A stretch of DNA of 19,213 nucleotides, from contig JBPCVZ010000390.1 in NCBI GenBank assembly GCA_051010015.1, positions 1-19,213 on the forward strand, in the 5' to 3' direction. The notes under the pieces were generated by a model. The model searched no databases and was not told where the DNA came from. It worked only from the letters and a program-made list of their open reading frames with translations. The position numbers and the translations under genes are program-made. Positions within the stretch are counted from its first letter, which is position 1, and the number at the start of each line of letters is the position of its first letter. Positions 1-7,268 of the stretch are shown in pieces. Origin of the DNA: CAJQQK01 sp051010015. Lineage in GTDB: Bacteria > Pseudomonadota > Alphaproteobacteria > Rhizobiales > Hyphomicrobiaceae.

Positions 1-233
1 TGGCGCGCCGCATACCAAAGTACGCCTCATGGAGAGCCGGTCGAACTCTCATTGGGCGCAGACGAGCCGAGTTGAGATTTGTACTCTGCATTGGTCGTGC
101 CGACAAAATCGATCGCTGGCCCGCTCCTGCCTGTCGGCCTTCGGCAGCAATCGCTGGCTTGTTGTCGTGACGCCGCCCCATCGAGAGGCGGTTGCGAGCC
201 GGACCTGGGGTAGCAGATCTGCATTTCCCCCTG
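1..233. other. Region left of the isomerase gene, no supported gene
   Basis: No convincing coding sequence was found. Several overlapping short open frames exist on both strands, none with a recognisable family. A minus-strand frame of 65 codons (27-224) starts 10 nt after the isomerase stop behind a G-rich run, but its composition is not persuasive. A weak 6-bp hairpin at 131-147 lacks a T-run. Confidence 0.4.
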
Positions 234-1049
234 TCACGTCCGCGGCCCGCGCCAGACATGCGAGAACTCGGCTTGTACGCTGGCATCCCGTGCAAGACCC
301 TGTGCGGCCAGCTTCGATCGAATCAGGGCGAGGTGCTCGCGGCCAAAGAGCCCGACCTGACGATCGGTATCATGATCGTGGAACACGTAGTGCGGCACCC
401 CGACAAAACCGTTGGCATGCGCATCTTCCACGTATTTCGAGAGCTGGTGCTGTGCCGGCCCATCCGGTCCGACGAACGCTTCAAAGCCATCAAGGTCGGC
501 CCCCAGGCTTGCGAGCGTATCGCGCAGCTGGGTCTGCGATTCAACCTCGTAGTCGCGCCAGCCGCTGCCCCAGCCAGGCAGGCAGACACTCATCATAAAC
601 GGGATTTCCAGCGCTTGGCGTTTCGCGAACAGGAAGGCGCGATGGGCCAGCGTGACGTCCAGCAACCGATGCGGACTGCGCAGCGGAATCCCCTGCAGCT
701 TGCTGTAGTATCTTGCGGCCGCATAGAACATGCGGGCTCTGCGATCAGCCTCCTGTGACGGTGGCTGGCGTTTGTTTTCCTCGATCGACGTGCTGATCCC
801 CATGCCGGTGTAGCTCAGCGTGTAGGGGCGAAAATCAATTCTGACCCTATAATCCCGCGCCACTTCGAGGGTCGGCCGCACGGCGATGTAGGCGTGCGGG
901 GATTTCATGTCCAAGTAGACGGTTAGCGTTTCCTCGCCATCGAGGCTCATGATGCGACGCCAGTCTTGCGCTTCGGACATGATCCGGGCGACGGCATCCG
1001 ATAGCGGTTCCGTGGTCTCAGTCGGGGGGGATTGCGCCTCTGGAGCCAT
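234..1049 (-). CDS. DsbA-family protein, 2-hydroxychromene-2-carboxylate isomerase-like
   Basis: A 271-residue protein with the thioredoxin/DsbA fold of kappa-class glutathione transferases and 2-hydroxychromene-2-carboxylate (HCCA) isomerases. The first strand and active-site loop read YLDMKSPHAYIA at residues 45-56. The position used by CxxC in DsbA is occupied by a Ser-Pro pair, as in HCCA isomerases, so a thiol oxidase role is unlikely. The cis-Pro loop GVPHYVF lies near 217-223. The chosen ATG at 1049 has AAGGAG upstream with a long spacer of about 12 nt; a TTG four codons earlier sits almost on that Shine-Dalgarno and is less likely. The 40-residue leader before the first strand is longer than usual for the family. 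It is divergent from the acyl-CoA ligase, 141 bp away, which may be co-regulated. By family it should be a cytoplasmic glutathione-dependent isomerase or transferase of aromatic breakdown; the substrate is unknown. Confidence 0.8.
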   Translation of the reverse strand: MAPEAQSPPTETTEPLSDAVARIMSEAQDWRRIMSLDGEETLTVYLDMKSPHAYIAVRPTLEVARDYRVRIDFRPYTLSYTGMGISTSIEENKRQPPSQEADRRARMFYAAARYYSKLQGIPLRSPHRLLDVTLAHRAFLFAKRQALEIPFMMSVCLPGWGSGWRDYEVESQTQLRDTLASLGADLDGFEAFVGPDGPAQHQLSKYVEDAHANGFVGVPHYVFHDHDTDRQVGLFGREHLALIRSKLAAQGLARDASVQAEFSHVWRGPRT

Positions 1050-1190
1050 GGTGGCTGGCAACTCCTTGAGCTATTCTGATGGAACTCAATGGTAGCACGG
1101 ACCGGCGCGCGACCTGCTGATATTCACCTTGGCGAAGCTCTGCACTACATTTTTCACATCCGAGATGAATGCCTGCCGGACCAGGAGAGA

Positions 1191-2747
1191 ATGATCGACA
1201 TTGCAACGCTCTTGCCGGGCCACGCCCGCTACAGACCCGATCTTCCTGCGCTAAAGATCGCGGGATCCGAGTACACGTTCGCAGAACTGAACGCGCTCGT
1301 GAACCGATTGGCGAACGCGCTTCTGGCCGCCGGCATCAGCAAGGGCGACAAGGTATCGACGGTCATGACGAACCGGCTGGAGCTGGTTCTGATGTATTGG
1401 GCCGCCGCCAAGACGGGTATCGTGATCGTACCGGTCAGCACGCTGATGCAGGACCAGGGCCTGAAAGGACTGCTCTCAGATTCCGACAGCGTCATGGTCA
1501 TCGCCGACGCCGGGTTCGCCGAAGTGCTGGATCGCATCCGCGGCGATCTCGCAGCCGTTGATCCGGATCGCTACATCCTGGTCGGCAGCGATACGGCGCC
1601 CGCAGGTTTTGTGACTTTCGATGACTTTGTCCTGGAGGCTGTGGCAGTCGAGCCGCCGCCCGCCGCCTTGATCGACAGCGATGTCTACAACATCATGTAT
1701 TCCAGCGGCACCACGGGCATGCCCAAGGGCATCGTCCACACCCACTTTGTCCGCTCCCAGTATTGCACACTGTTCGCCTTGTCCTTCCGCATGACCCCTG
1801 AATCGATTGTGCTGCATTCCGGGGCCATTGTATTCAACGGCGCCATGATGAGTTTCATGCCGTGGATGTATCTTGGCTGCCGCTACATCCTGCACGAAAC
1901 GTTCGACGCCAAGCGCATGATCGACGAGATCGCGGCGAGCCGGGTCACCCACGTCATCATGGTCCCGTCGCAAATCACGGCCTTGCTCAACCACCCCGAA
2001 TTCGATCCCGCGAAGCTGGCCTCCCTGGAGATGATCACAAGCCTCGGCGCACCGCTGCTTTTGGAATACAAGAACCGATTGAACGAGGTGCTCCCTGATC
2101 GGTTCTACGAACTCTATGGCTTGACGGAGGGGTTCATCACCAAGCTCGACAAGCGCGACGCCGTGCGTAAGGTCGGATCGGTCGGAATCCCGATGACGTT
2201 TCTGGAGATGAAGGTTCTCGATGGTGAGGGCCATGAGGTTGCGGCGCGCGAGGTCGGAGAAATCTGCGGCCGCGGACCATTGCTGATGCCGGGCTACTAC
2301 AACCGTCCCGATCTCACGGCTGAGGTGATGGTCGATGGCTGGTTGCACTCGGGCGACCTTGGCTATGTCGACGAGGACGGCTTCCTCTACCTCGTCGACC
2401 GCATGAAAGACATGATCATCTCCGGCGGCGTCAACGTCTACCCCAAGGACATCGAGGAGGTCATCGTCGCCCACCCCGCCGTGGCAGAGGTTGCCGTGTT
2501 CGGCGTGCCGCATGACAAGTGGGGAGAGGTGCCCGTGGCAGCGGTCACATTGCTCGACCGGCAGGATGTGGTGCCCGCCGGTCTTGTCGAATGGACCAAT
2601 ACGCGCGTCAGTGCGAAGTTCCAGCGGGTGGCAGATTGTTTCGTGCTGTCGGAGTTCCCCAGGAACGTTGCGGGAAAAACCCTGAAGCGGGAAATCCGAC
2701 AGGACTATCTGGCGGATCCGTCGAACTCGAGACGGCTCGGTTTTTAG
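1191..2747 (+). CDS. Class I adenylate-forming acyl-CoA ligase
   Basis: A 518-residue AMP-dependent synthetase/ligase of the ANL superfamily. It would activate a carboxylic acid with ATP and join it to CoA in the cytoplasm. Visible core motifs are the phosphate-binding loop YSSGTTGMPKG (170-180), YGLTEG (309-314), HSGDLGYVD (386-394), the hinge and loop RMKDMIISGGVNVYP (404-418), and the C-terminal GKTLKREIR whose Lys496 is the usual adenylation lysine. All catalytic elements appear intact and the length is normal. I chose ATG 1191 rather than an in-frame start 102 bp upstream because AGGAGA lies just ahead of it and the family N-terminus begins there. It faces the HCCA-isomerase-like gene and converges on the DapA-family gene. 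Medium/long-chain fatty acids or aromatic acids are possible substrates; sequence alone does not decide. Confidence 0.93.
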   Translation: MIDIATLLPGHARYRPDLPALKIAGSEYTFAELNALVNRLANALLAAGISKGDKVSTVMTNRLELVLMYWAAAKTGIVIVPVSTLMQDQGLKGLLSDSDSVMVIADAGFAEVLDRIRGDLAAVDPDRYILVGSDTAPAGFVTFDDFVLEAVAVEPPPAALIDSDVYNIMYSSGTTGMPKGIVHTHFVRSQYCTLFALSFRMTPESIVLHSGAIVFNGAMMSFMPWMYLGCRYILHETFDAKRMIDEIAASRVTHVIMVPSQITALLNHPEFDPAKLASLEMITSLGAPLLLEYKNRLNEVLPDRFYELYGLTEGFITKLDKRDAVRKVGSVGIPMTFLEMKVLDGEGHEVAAREVGEICGRGPLLMPGYYNRPDLTAEVMVDGWLHSGDLGYVDEDGFLYLVDRMKDMIISGGVNVYPKDIEEVIVAHPAVAEVAVFGVPHDKWGEVPVAAVTLLDRQDVVPAGLVEWTNTRVSAKFQRVADCFVLSEFPRNVAGKTLKREIRQDYLADPSNSRRLGF

Positions 2748-2842
2748 GCCGAAGGTTCGCACCACCAAGACAATATTATGATGTGTTGGGGCGACAGCGA
2801 ATACGAACCTGGCTTCTGTCGCCGGAAATCACCAACGCAATT

Positions 2843-2923
2843 TCAGATCGGCCACAATCGGTAGATTGCGACCACCGCGGTCCACAGGACGAGTACCGTA
2901 AGTCCAAGCTCATCATGGGGCAT
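2843..2923 (-). CDS. Possible small membrane peptide (26 codons)
   Basis: A minus-strand ATG frame of 26 codons encodes a peptide with a charged start (MPHDE), a hydrophobic stretch of about 15 residues with one central Trp (LTVLVLWTAVVA), and an aromatic/basic end (IYRLWPI). The layout resembles single-pass small membrane proteins. There is no good Shine-Dalgarno upstream and no family that I can name, so it may be chance. It lies just downstream, on its own strand, of the inverted repeat at 2951-2986. Confidence 0.2.
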   Translation of the reverse strand: MPHDELGLTVLVLWTAVVAIYRLWPI

Positions 2924-2950
2924 GGCTTGACGTGTCTGGCGCGCGCTGTC

Positions 2951-2986
2951 GAATCCGCATTCGCGGCTTTAGAGCCGCCCGGATTC
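2951..2986. repeat. Two-tier inverted repeat, possible bidirectional terminator
   Basis: The outer arms GAATCCG (2951-2957) and CGGATTC (2980-2986) and the inner arms GCGGCT (2963-2968) and AGCCGC (2973-2978) are both perfect, with a TTAG loop and an asymmetric internal bulge. It sits between two convergent genes, which favours a terminator or mRNA 3'-end role, but no T-run follows on either strand. It could also belong to a dispersed palindromic element. Confidence 0.5.
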
Positions 2987-3101
2987 CCGCGGCTGCACCG
3001 CTGAGCATCAGGGCGCCAAAAATCTTGCCCGATATCTCGTCCTCGCAGCAGCAAAAGACGATCGTCAATTGCGCAATGGGGGCCAAGTCGAATGCGCGCT
3101 T

Positions 3102-3986
3102 CTAAAGGAGGTTCAAGCCCTCTAATGCCACGCGCACCTCAGCTTTCTGCGCACCCGTCGCGGGCGAGGTTGGGCGCCGGGCAACGCCAGCTGGCAAGCC
3201 TTGCAGTTGCTGTGCGTACTTGACGAGTGAGGGCATATTGTCGGTGCCGACGGCGTCCCAGACAGGCATCATGCGCTCATGAAGGTCGCGGGCGGTCTCC
3301 CAGTCCTGGGCCTTCACGGCATCCCACAATTTCACGGAAGGGCCGGGCACGGTCGTGAGGATTGCTGCAATCGCGCCACGGGCGCCGAGCAAATAGGAGG
3401 GATAGAGCAATGCATCGACGGCGCTGAAGATCAGATTTCTCTTATCCGCCCGCCGCATTAGATCAGCAAACAGTTTCATGTCACCGGCACTCTGCTTAAC
3501 GCCTGCCACGCCGGGAACTTCTGCCATTATGCGGATCAGAAGATCCGGGGAGAGGTAACACCACGGCACGACGTTATAGATCAAGATCGGCACACCACAA
3601 GCGTCATGGATTTCATGAAAGTGACCGACCATACTGTCGTCGTCCGGTCGGAACAGATAGTGTGGCGGCGTGACCTGAAGCGCGAAGACGCCGAGACTTT
3701 TCACAAGTTCGCCGCGGGCGGCAACTTCGGCGGTCGAATTTGCGATGATGCCCGCAACGACCGGGACGCGACCGGCCACCGCGTCAACTGTCGCAGCAAT
3801 CAACTCCTGATATTCTGTACGCTCGAGCGCATGCCCTTCGCCAGTCGAGCCGCCAGCTGCGAGTCCGTGGACACCATTGTCAATGAGCCAGTCGACCTGC
3901 GGCTTAATCGCGGGAAAATCGATCTCTCCGTCAAGCTTAAACGGCGTGGTAAATGGCGCGACGATGCCATGAAGGTTGTCAATCAT
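3102..3986 (-). CDS. DapA-superfamily (dihydrodipicolinate synthase-like) aldolase/lyase
   Basis: A 294-residue class I aldolase-fold protein. Such enzymes form a Schiff base between a lysine and a 2-oxo acid and catalyse aldol cleavage, condensation or dehydration. The pyruvate-carboxylate loop reads GGSTGEG (45-51), the catalytic tyrosine is Tyr137 in IYNVVP, and the Schiff-base lysine is Lys164 in GVKQSAGD. The length is typical. ATG 3986 is preceded by GAGGAG about 8 nt upstream. It follows the CoA transferase on the same strand after 152 bp, so a shared transcript is likely but translation is not coupled. The catabolic setting argues against a role in lysine biosynthesis; an aldolase or hydratase-lyase acting on a 2-oxo acid is more likely. 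The exact substrate is not determinable. Confidence 0.88.
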   Translation of the reverse strand: MIDNLHGIVAPFTTPFKLDGEIDFPAIKPQVDWLIDNGVHGLAAGGSTGEGHALERTEYQELIAATVDAVAGRVPVVAGIIANSTAEVAARGELVKSLGVFALQVTPPHYLFRPDDDSMVGHFHEIHDACGVPILIYNVVPWCYLSPDLLIRIMAEVPGVAGVKQSAGDMKLFADLMRRADKRNLIFSAVDALLYPSYLLGARGAIAAILTTVPGPSVKLWDAVKAQDWETARDLHERMMPVWDAVGTDNMPSLVKYAQQLQGLPAGVARRPTSPATGAQKAEVRVALEGLNLL

Positions 3987-4053
3987 TTCCCTACTCCTCT
4001 ACGACGTGTCGGAAGCTCGATCACTTGGTTGCGTTGATCTAAAAGCGGGTGCT

Positions 4054-4082
4054 CCTACTTCGGCTCGATTGACCCGAGTAGG
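4054..4082. repeat. Hairpin in the spacer between CoA transferase and DapA-family genes
   Basis: CCTACT-T-CGG pairs with CCG-AGTAGG around a 10-nt loop, giving a 9-bp stem with one bulged T. It lies in the 152-bp spacer between two same-strand genes, about 70 bp before the lyase start. It could be an RNA processing or attenuation hairpin or a regulator site. No T-run follows. Confidence 0.35.
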
Positions 4083-4138
4083 ACCTAGCCGCTGTCATGG
4101 TTTGAGTGGATCCCAGTCCTGCCGCTGTGCCCCAAAAC

Positions 4139-5368
4139 TTAAATCACGCTACGAGCTCTCAGACTTGCGAGTGTATCATCGTCGAGACCTAACAGGCGGC
4201 TTAGGATATCCCGGTTGTGCGTGCCGAGGGGTGCACCGCCTTCCATATCTGGCAGTTGACCGCCGGAAAAGGTAACGGGAAAACCGGCAACGATACCGCG
4301 CTCGACCGGTGTCTGGTCGCCATGGCGGTACATCGGGCGCAGTGTACGACGGTCGCGGAAGTGGGGATCGTCGATCACTTCCGGCAACGAGCGTACGCGC
4401 GAGACTGGGATGCCGGCCACCTCCAGAATTCGAATGGCGTTTGCGCAGGTCATCACGCCAAGATGGTCCTGCACCTCGCGGCGCAGCTCGGCGACATGGT
4501 TTTCGCGCCCGCCGGCGGTGGCAAAGCGTGGGTCATCCAGCAGAGTGTCTGCGCCGATGGCGCGGCAGAGACTTTGCCACCTTGGTGTATTGCCGACGGT
4601 TATGAAAATGTCGCCGTCGGTGAGGCGATAGAGACCAGTCGGATCGGTGCGCCCGTCATTGCCGTGGCGTAGCGGGGCGCCGTTGTGCACGGCTTCCTCA
4701 ACGTTCTCCATGAACATCAGGCTTGCAAGTGTGTCCATCATGGAGGCGTCGAGATATTGGCCTTCGCCGGTCTTGTCCTTATGGCGCAACGCGCCAAGGA
4801 TAGAATAGGCGGCGTAGAGCGGAGTGACCAAGTCACCGACAAACACGCCGATACGCGTTGGCGGACCGTCAGTCATGCCATTCATGTCCATTATTCCGGA
4901 CATCGCCTGAATTTGATAGTCGTGCGCCGGCATGTCCTTGTAGGGCCCAGTCTGCCCATAGCCCGAAATCGAACAGTAGACGATACCGGGATTGACCTCG
5001 GCGACATGCTCGTAGCCAAGACCAAGGCGTGTCATCGATCCAGGTGACAGGTTCTCGATGAGGACATCGGACTGCTTCGCGAGTTCGAGAAAGAGGCGTC
5101 TACCCTCCTCGTCCTTCAGGTTCAGCGTAATGGACTTGACGCCTTCTGACCGTTTTAGGAAGCGTAGCGACATGTCCTCCGCAGTTTGCGGATCGGAGTG
5201 GATCCCCTCGGGGCCGGCGAAGGGGCCGATGTTGCGGATTGGGTCGCCTGTGCCCGGCATTTCCACCTTGATAACTTCGGCGCCGAACCGAGCCAGCGTC
5301 ATACCAAGAAAAGGGCCAGCAAGAAAAACCGTGACGGAGAGGACGCGAACATCGCCAAGTGGCTTCAT
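4139..5368 (-). CDS. CaiB/BaiF family (class III) CoA transferase
   Basis: A 409-residue family III CoA transferase, which moves CoA from an acyl-CoA donor to a free acid through an enzyme-bound mixed anhydride on an aspartate. The N-terminus PLGDVRVLSVT and FGAEVIKVEMPG (28-39) is typical of the family, as are VLIENLSPGSMTRLGLGYE (102-120) and YCSISGYGQTGPY (131-143). Asp150 in PAHDYQIQAMSG sits where the catalytic aspartate is expected. The C-terminal half, with a late GAPLGTHN stretch, is complete. The Shine-Dalgarno before ATG 5368 is weak (only AGG about 10 nt upstream), but the family N-terminus fixes the start. It is the first gene of a probable two-gene unit with the DapA-family lyase. 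Together with the neighbouring ligase it points to CoA-thioester catabolism; donor and acceptor are unknown. Confidence 0.93.
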   Translation of the reverse strand: MKPLGDVRVLSVTVFLAGPFLGMTLARFGAEVIKVEMPGTGDPIRNIGPFAGPEGIHSDPQTAEDMSLRFLKRSEGVKSITLNLKDEEGRRLFLELAKQSDVLIENLSPGSMTRLGLGYEHVAEVNPGIVYCSISGYGQTGPYKDMPAHDYQIQAMSGIMDMNGMTDGPPTRIGVFVGDLVTPLYAAYSILGALRHKDKTGEGQYLDASMMDTLASLMFMENVEEAVHNGAPLRHGNDGRTDPTGLYRLTDGDIFITVGNTPRWQSLCRAIGADTLLDDPRFATAGGRENHVAELRREVQDHLGVMTCANAIRILEVAGIPVSRVRSLPEVIDDPHFRDRRTLRPMYRHGDQTPVERGIVAGFPVTFSGGQLPDMEGGAPLGTHNRDILSRLLGLDDDTLASLRARSVI

Positions 5369-5512
5369 TGGTGATCAGACCTGAATGCTAACGAATGGAA
5401 TTCTGCGGACCGCTCGTCCGGCGCTGCGCCGATCCGGTTGTGACCGCCTGACCGGCAGTCTACCTGAAGTGTGGCGCGGGCCCAGATGCAGGATGTGATT
5501 TTTTGACGATCG

Positions 5513-5542
5513 CCTGCAGCGGGCGCGCTTGTCCGCTGCAGG
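5513..5542. repeat. Perfect 10-bp inverted repeat
   Basis: CCTGCAGCGG (5513-5522) and CCGCTGCAGG (5533-5542) are exact reverse complements separated by 10 nt. A run of six T lies just before it on the plus strand, that is, six A after it on the minus strand, which is the wrong orientation for a terminator of the minus-strand operon but would suit none of the plus-strand genes either. Likely part of a repeat element or a protein-binding site. Confidence 0.6.
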
Positions 5543-5719
5543 TCCGTTGTACCATCGAGTTCCTATGGGGCAGATTGACATGGCATGTCGGCCAAAAGCG
5601 GTCGAATCGATCCTCGACGGAAGCGTTAGTCGGTTTCTGGGCCACCCATCCCTCTGGCGTAGGATTCTTGCCCCAGAAGCTGAAGTTGGCCAATTCAGCT
5701 GTCTAGTTCCTGCGGTTTT

Positions 5720-5739
5720 TGACAGCCTTGAGTCTGTCA
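5720..5739. repeat. Short inverted repeat TGACAG-N8-CTGTCA
   Basis: Exact 6-bp arms with an 8-nt spacer, in the gene-poor region. A run of five T just precedes the left arm on the plus strand. No gene end or start is close by, so its role is unclear. Confidence 0.35.
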
Positions 5740-6001
5740 GGTGACGGAACCGAGACATCGTTCACGGCAACGATGCGTGAGCAGCATGCAACTGGTGCGC
5801 GTCACCTCTCGGTCAAATGTTGATCCGCTTGCCGAATTCAAATCGATATCGTTATCGGAGGTCATTTCGGGTTTGACGGGTGTCACTCCCATTGGAAGGT
5901 GTGTTTTGTCGCCGGTGATGACACGTCAACACGGCAAACGCATGCGTGAGAATCGGGCAACGTTGGCGTTTTCGTCAGGTAGGCCACACTTGGTTGAACT
6001 T

Positions 6002-6469
6002 CTACGCTGAAATTTCCGGCCTCGATTTCTTGATGCGGGTTTCCGTCGTCTTAAGCCCGATTAGCTTCATGACGCCGCCCTGCTGACGTAGCTTAACCGT
6101 GAGCTTCGCCGTCCCATGCGAAAACGTTCCAACAAATTCCACCGTCGCCGTCGTTCCAGACCCGCTGGACATGCCGAATTGCGTTTGGCTAACCTTGTCG
6201 GCACGCGTCAGCTGGCCAAGGCGACTGAAAATCTTGAACGCCCGACGGCCCCGCGGTGAGTGGGCAATTCCAATTAGGCTCGACGCCACGATATTCTCCC
6301 GTCCAGCCAGGGTCCAGTTCTGTGAAATCTCGCGAATGGCCTTTACCGCCGTCTTCTTGTTCTGGTCAGCTGCTGAAATCGCTTGAGAGCCGATAAACCC
6401 AAGGCCGGCGACCAGGGATAGAAACCCCATCATCGAGATCGCACCAATGACCATCAATAGCCGTTTCAT
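6002..6469 (-). CDS. Small exported or membrane-anchored hypothetical protein
   Basis: A 155-residue protein that I do not recognise. The N-terminus has a basic start (MKRLL) and a hydrophobic segment over residues 5-27, followed by Ile-Ser-Ala at 31-33, a plausible signal peptidase I site; it could also be an uncleaved anchor. The mature part begins with a Lys-rich helix (KKTAVKAIREISQNW). It ends in alternating strand-like segments such as TATVEFVGTF and TAKLTVKLRQQGGVMKLIGL, recalling a small cystatin- or NTF2-like alpha+beta domain. That fold is an inference. There are no cysteines, metal motifs or enzyme signatures. AAGGAG lies 7 nt before ATG 6469, an excellent Shine-Dalgarno that makes translation credible. 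It stands alone, with gene-poor DNA on both sides. Confidence 0.72.
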   Translation of the reverse strand: MKRLLMVIGAISMMGFLSLVAGLGFIGSQAISAADQNKKTAVKAIREISQNWTLAGRENIVASSLIGIAHSPRGRRAFKIFSRLGQLTRADKVSQTQFGMSSGSGTTATVEFVGTFSHGTAKLTVKLRQQGGVMKLIGLKTTETRIKKSRPEISA

Positions 6470-7268
6470 TTCGTCTCTCCTTAATTAACATCGTGGGCTT
6501 GTGCGCATGGGCACTGCATGCGGGAGAAACTGACGTTTGAAACTGCTCGACGCTGTTAACTCCGTCACAACTACACGTGCCAAGCGAAGCGCTTCGTGCG
6601 AAACGCCAGCGAGGGTCGACGGACGCATAGCCGATTACACGGTCAAGATGGATTAGGCTCGATTGCATATTTGAAGATTTGCATCGCTTCGGCTGGCGTC
6701 TGCCCATGGTTGCCGGCTTGGTTCGACCGAAATCTCGTCGCATGGATAAGACCTGGCGAGCGCAGAAACCATATTACGAAGGGCACCAAGTTGGATTGCA
6801 TGACACGTTGCCGATCGCGTGGGGATGCAAAAATCTGTCGATCCGAAGCGTGAGATCGAACGCGCCACGCATTAGACTGCTGGCGCATAGCCCGAAGACA
6901 AGGCATCGAAATACCCGGCCCGTGAAGTTTTCCGACGGTTCTAAAGCAAGCAGTAGCTCAACGGTCTCAATGTCAACATTGATGAACCAGAATGCTGCTT
7001 CCGAAATGTGCCAAGGAGGTCGAAGTCTCCAGCTGCGGTTTGCCGTTAAATACAATGCTGGCAGTTACAGACTGATCACGCTGACGCTTCCGGAGCGACC
7101 TGACAGTTGCCGAACCATGACATCGCAAGCCGTGACATGATCGCACAATTCTCGTGAACGGCGGGGCACGCCGCGTCAGGTGATTTTCAACTCAAGCCAG
7201 GACCTTACGTCGCGACGGCCTGCCGCACTCGGTGGCATTTCCAACGCCGACTGAATACTATCGACCGC
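6470..7268. other. Gene-poor region upstream of the CYTH-CHAD gene
   Basis: About 800 bp between divergent genes, longer than needed for two promoters. Both strands carry open frames of 70-150 codons that overlap in several frames, with no Shine-Dalgarno and no recognisable domain, which suggests degenerate DNA rather than genes. A perfect 12-bp palindrome CGAAGCGCTTCG lies at 6585-6596, roughly 120 bp upstream of the small exported protein gene. Confidence 0.4.

Larger units (their letters stand above)
2748..3101. other. Convergent intergenic region between acyl-CoA ligase and DapA-family lyase
   Basis: 354 bp with no established gene, lying between two convergent transcription units. It contains a strong two-tier inverted repeat (2951-2986) and a possible 26-codon hydrophobic frame on the minus strand (2843-2923); both are listed separately. 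Confidence 0.5.
5369..6001. other. Gene-poor region with inverted repeats, possible dispersed-repeat remnant
   Basis: 633 bp between the CoA transferase start and the end of the small exported protein gene. Open frames here are short, overlap in several frames and match no family I know. Two inverted repeats are clear (5513-5542 and 5720-5739). The stretch around 5480-5700 has the look of non-coding dispersed repeats found in rhizobial genomes, an impression that I cannot confirm here. The promoter of the CoA transferase operon must lie near 5370-5450, but I see no clear -35/-10 pair. Confidence 0.4.

Noticed and set aside
131..147. Possible terminator hairpin downstream of the isomerase gene
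   Set aside because: Only a 6-bp stem with a G-T pair and no T-run on the minus strand.
1476..2768. Long open frame (430 codons) antisense to the acyl-CoA ligase
   Set aside because: It mirrors a gene with all core ligase motifs; the antisense translation is rich in His, Asp and Val with no recognisable domain, as expected from high-GC shadow frames.
3104..3124. Perfect AAAGGAGG on the plus strand followed by an ATG
   Set aside because: The frame that follows is only about 30 codons, matches nothing, and lies inside the 3' end of the DapA-family gene on the other strand; spacing to the ATG is also long.
6679..7140. 153-codon plus-strand frame in the gene-poor region
   Set aside because: No Shine-Dalgarno, no domain, Ser/Arg-rich composition and competing frames on the other strand.
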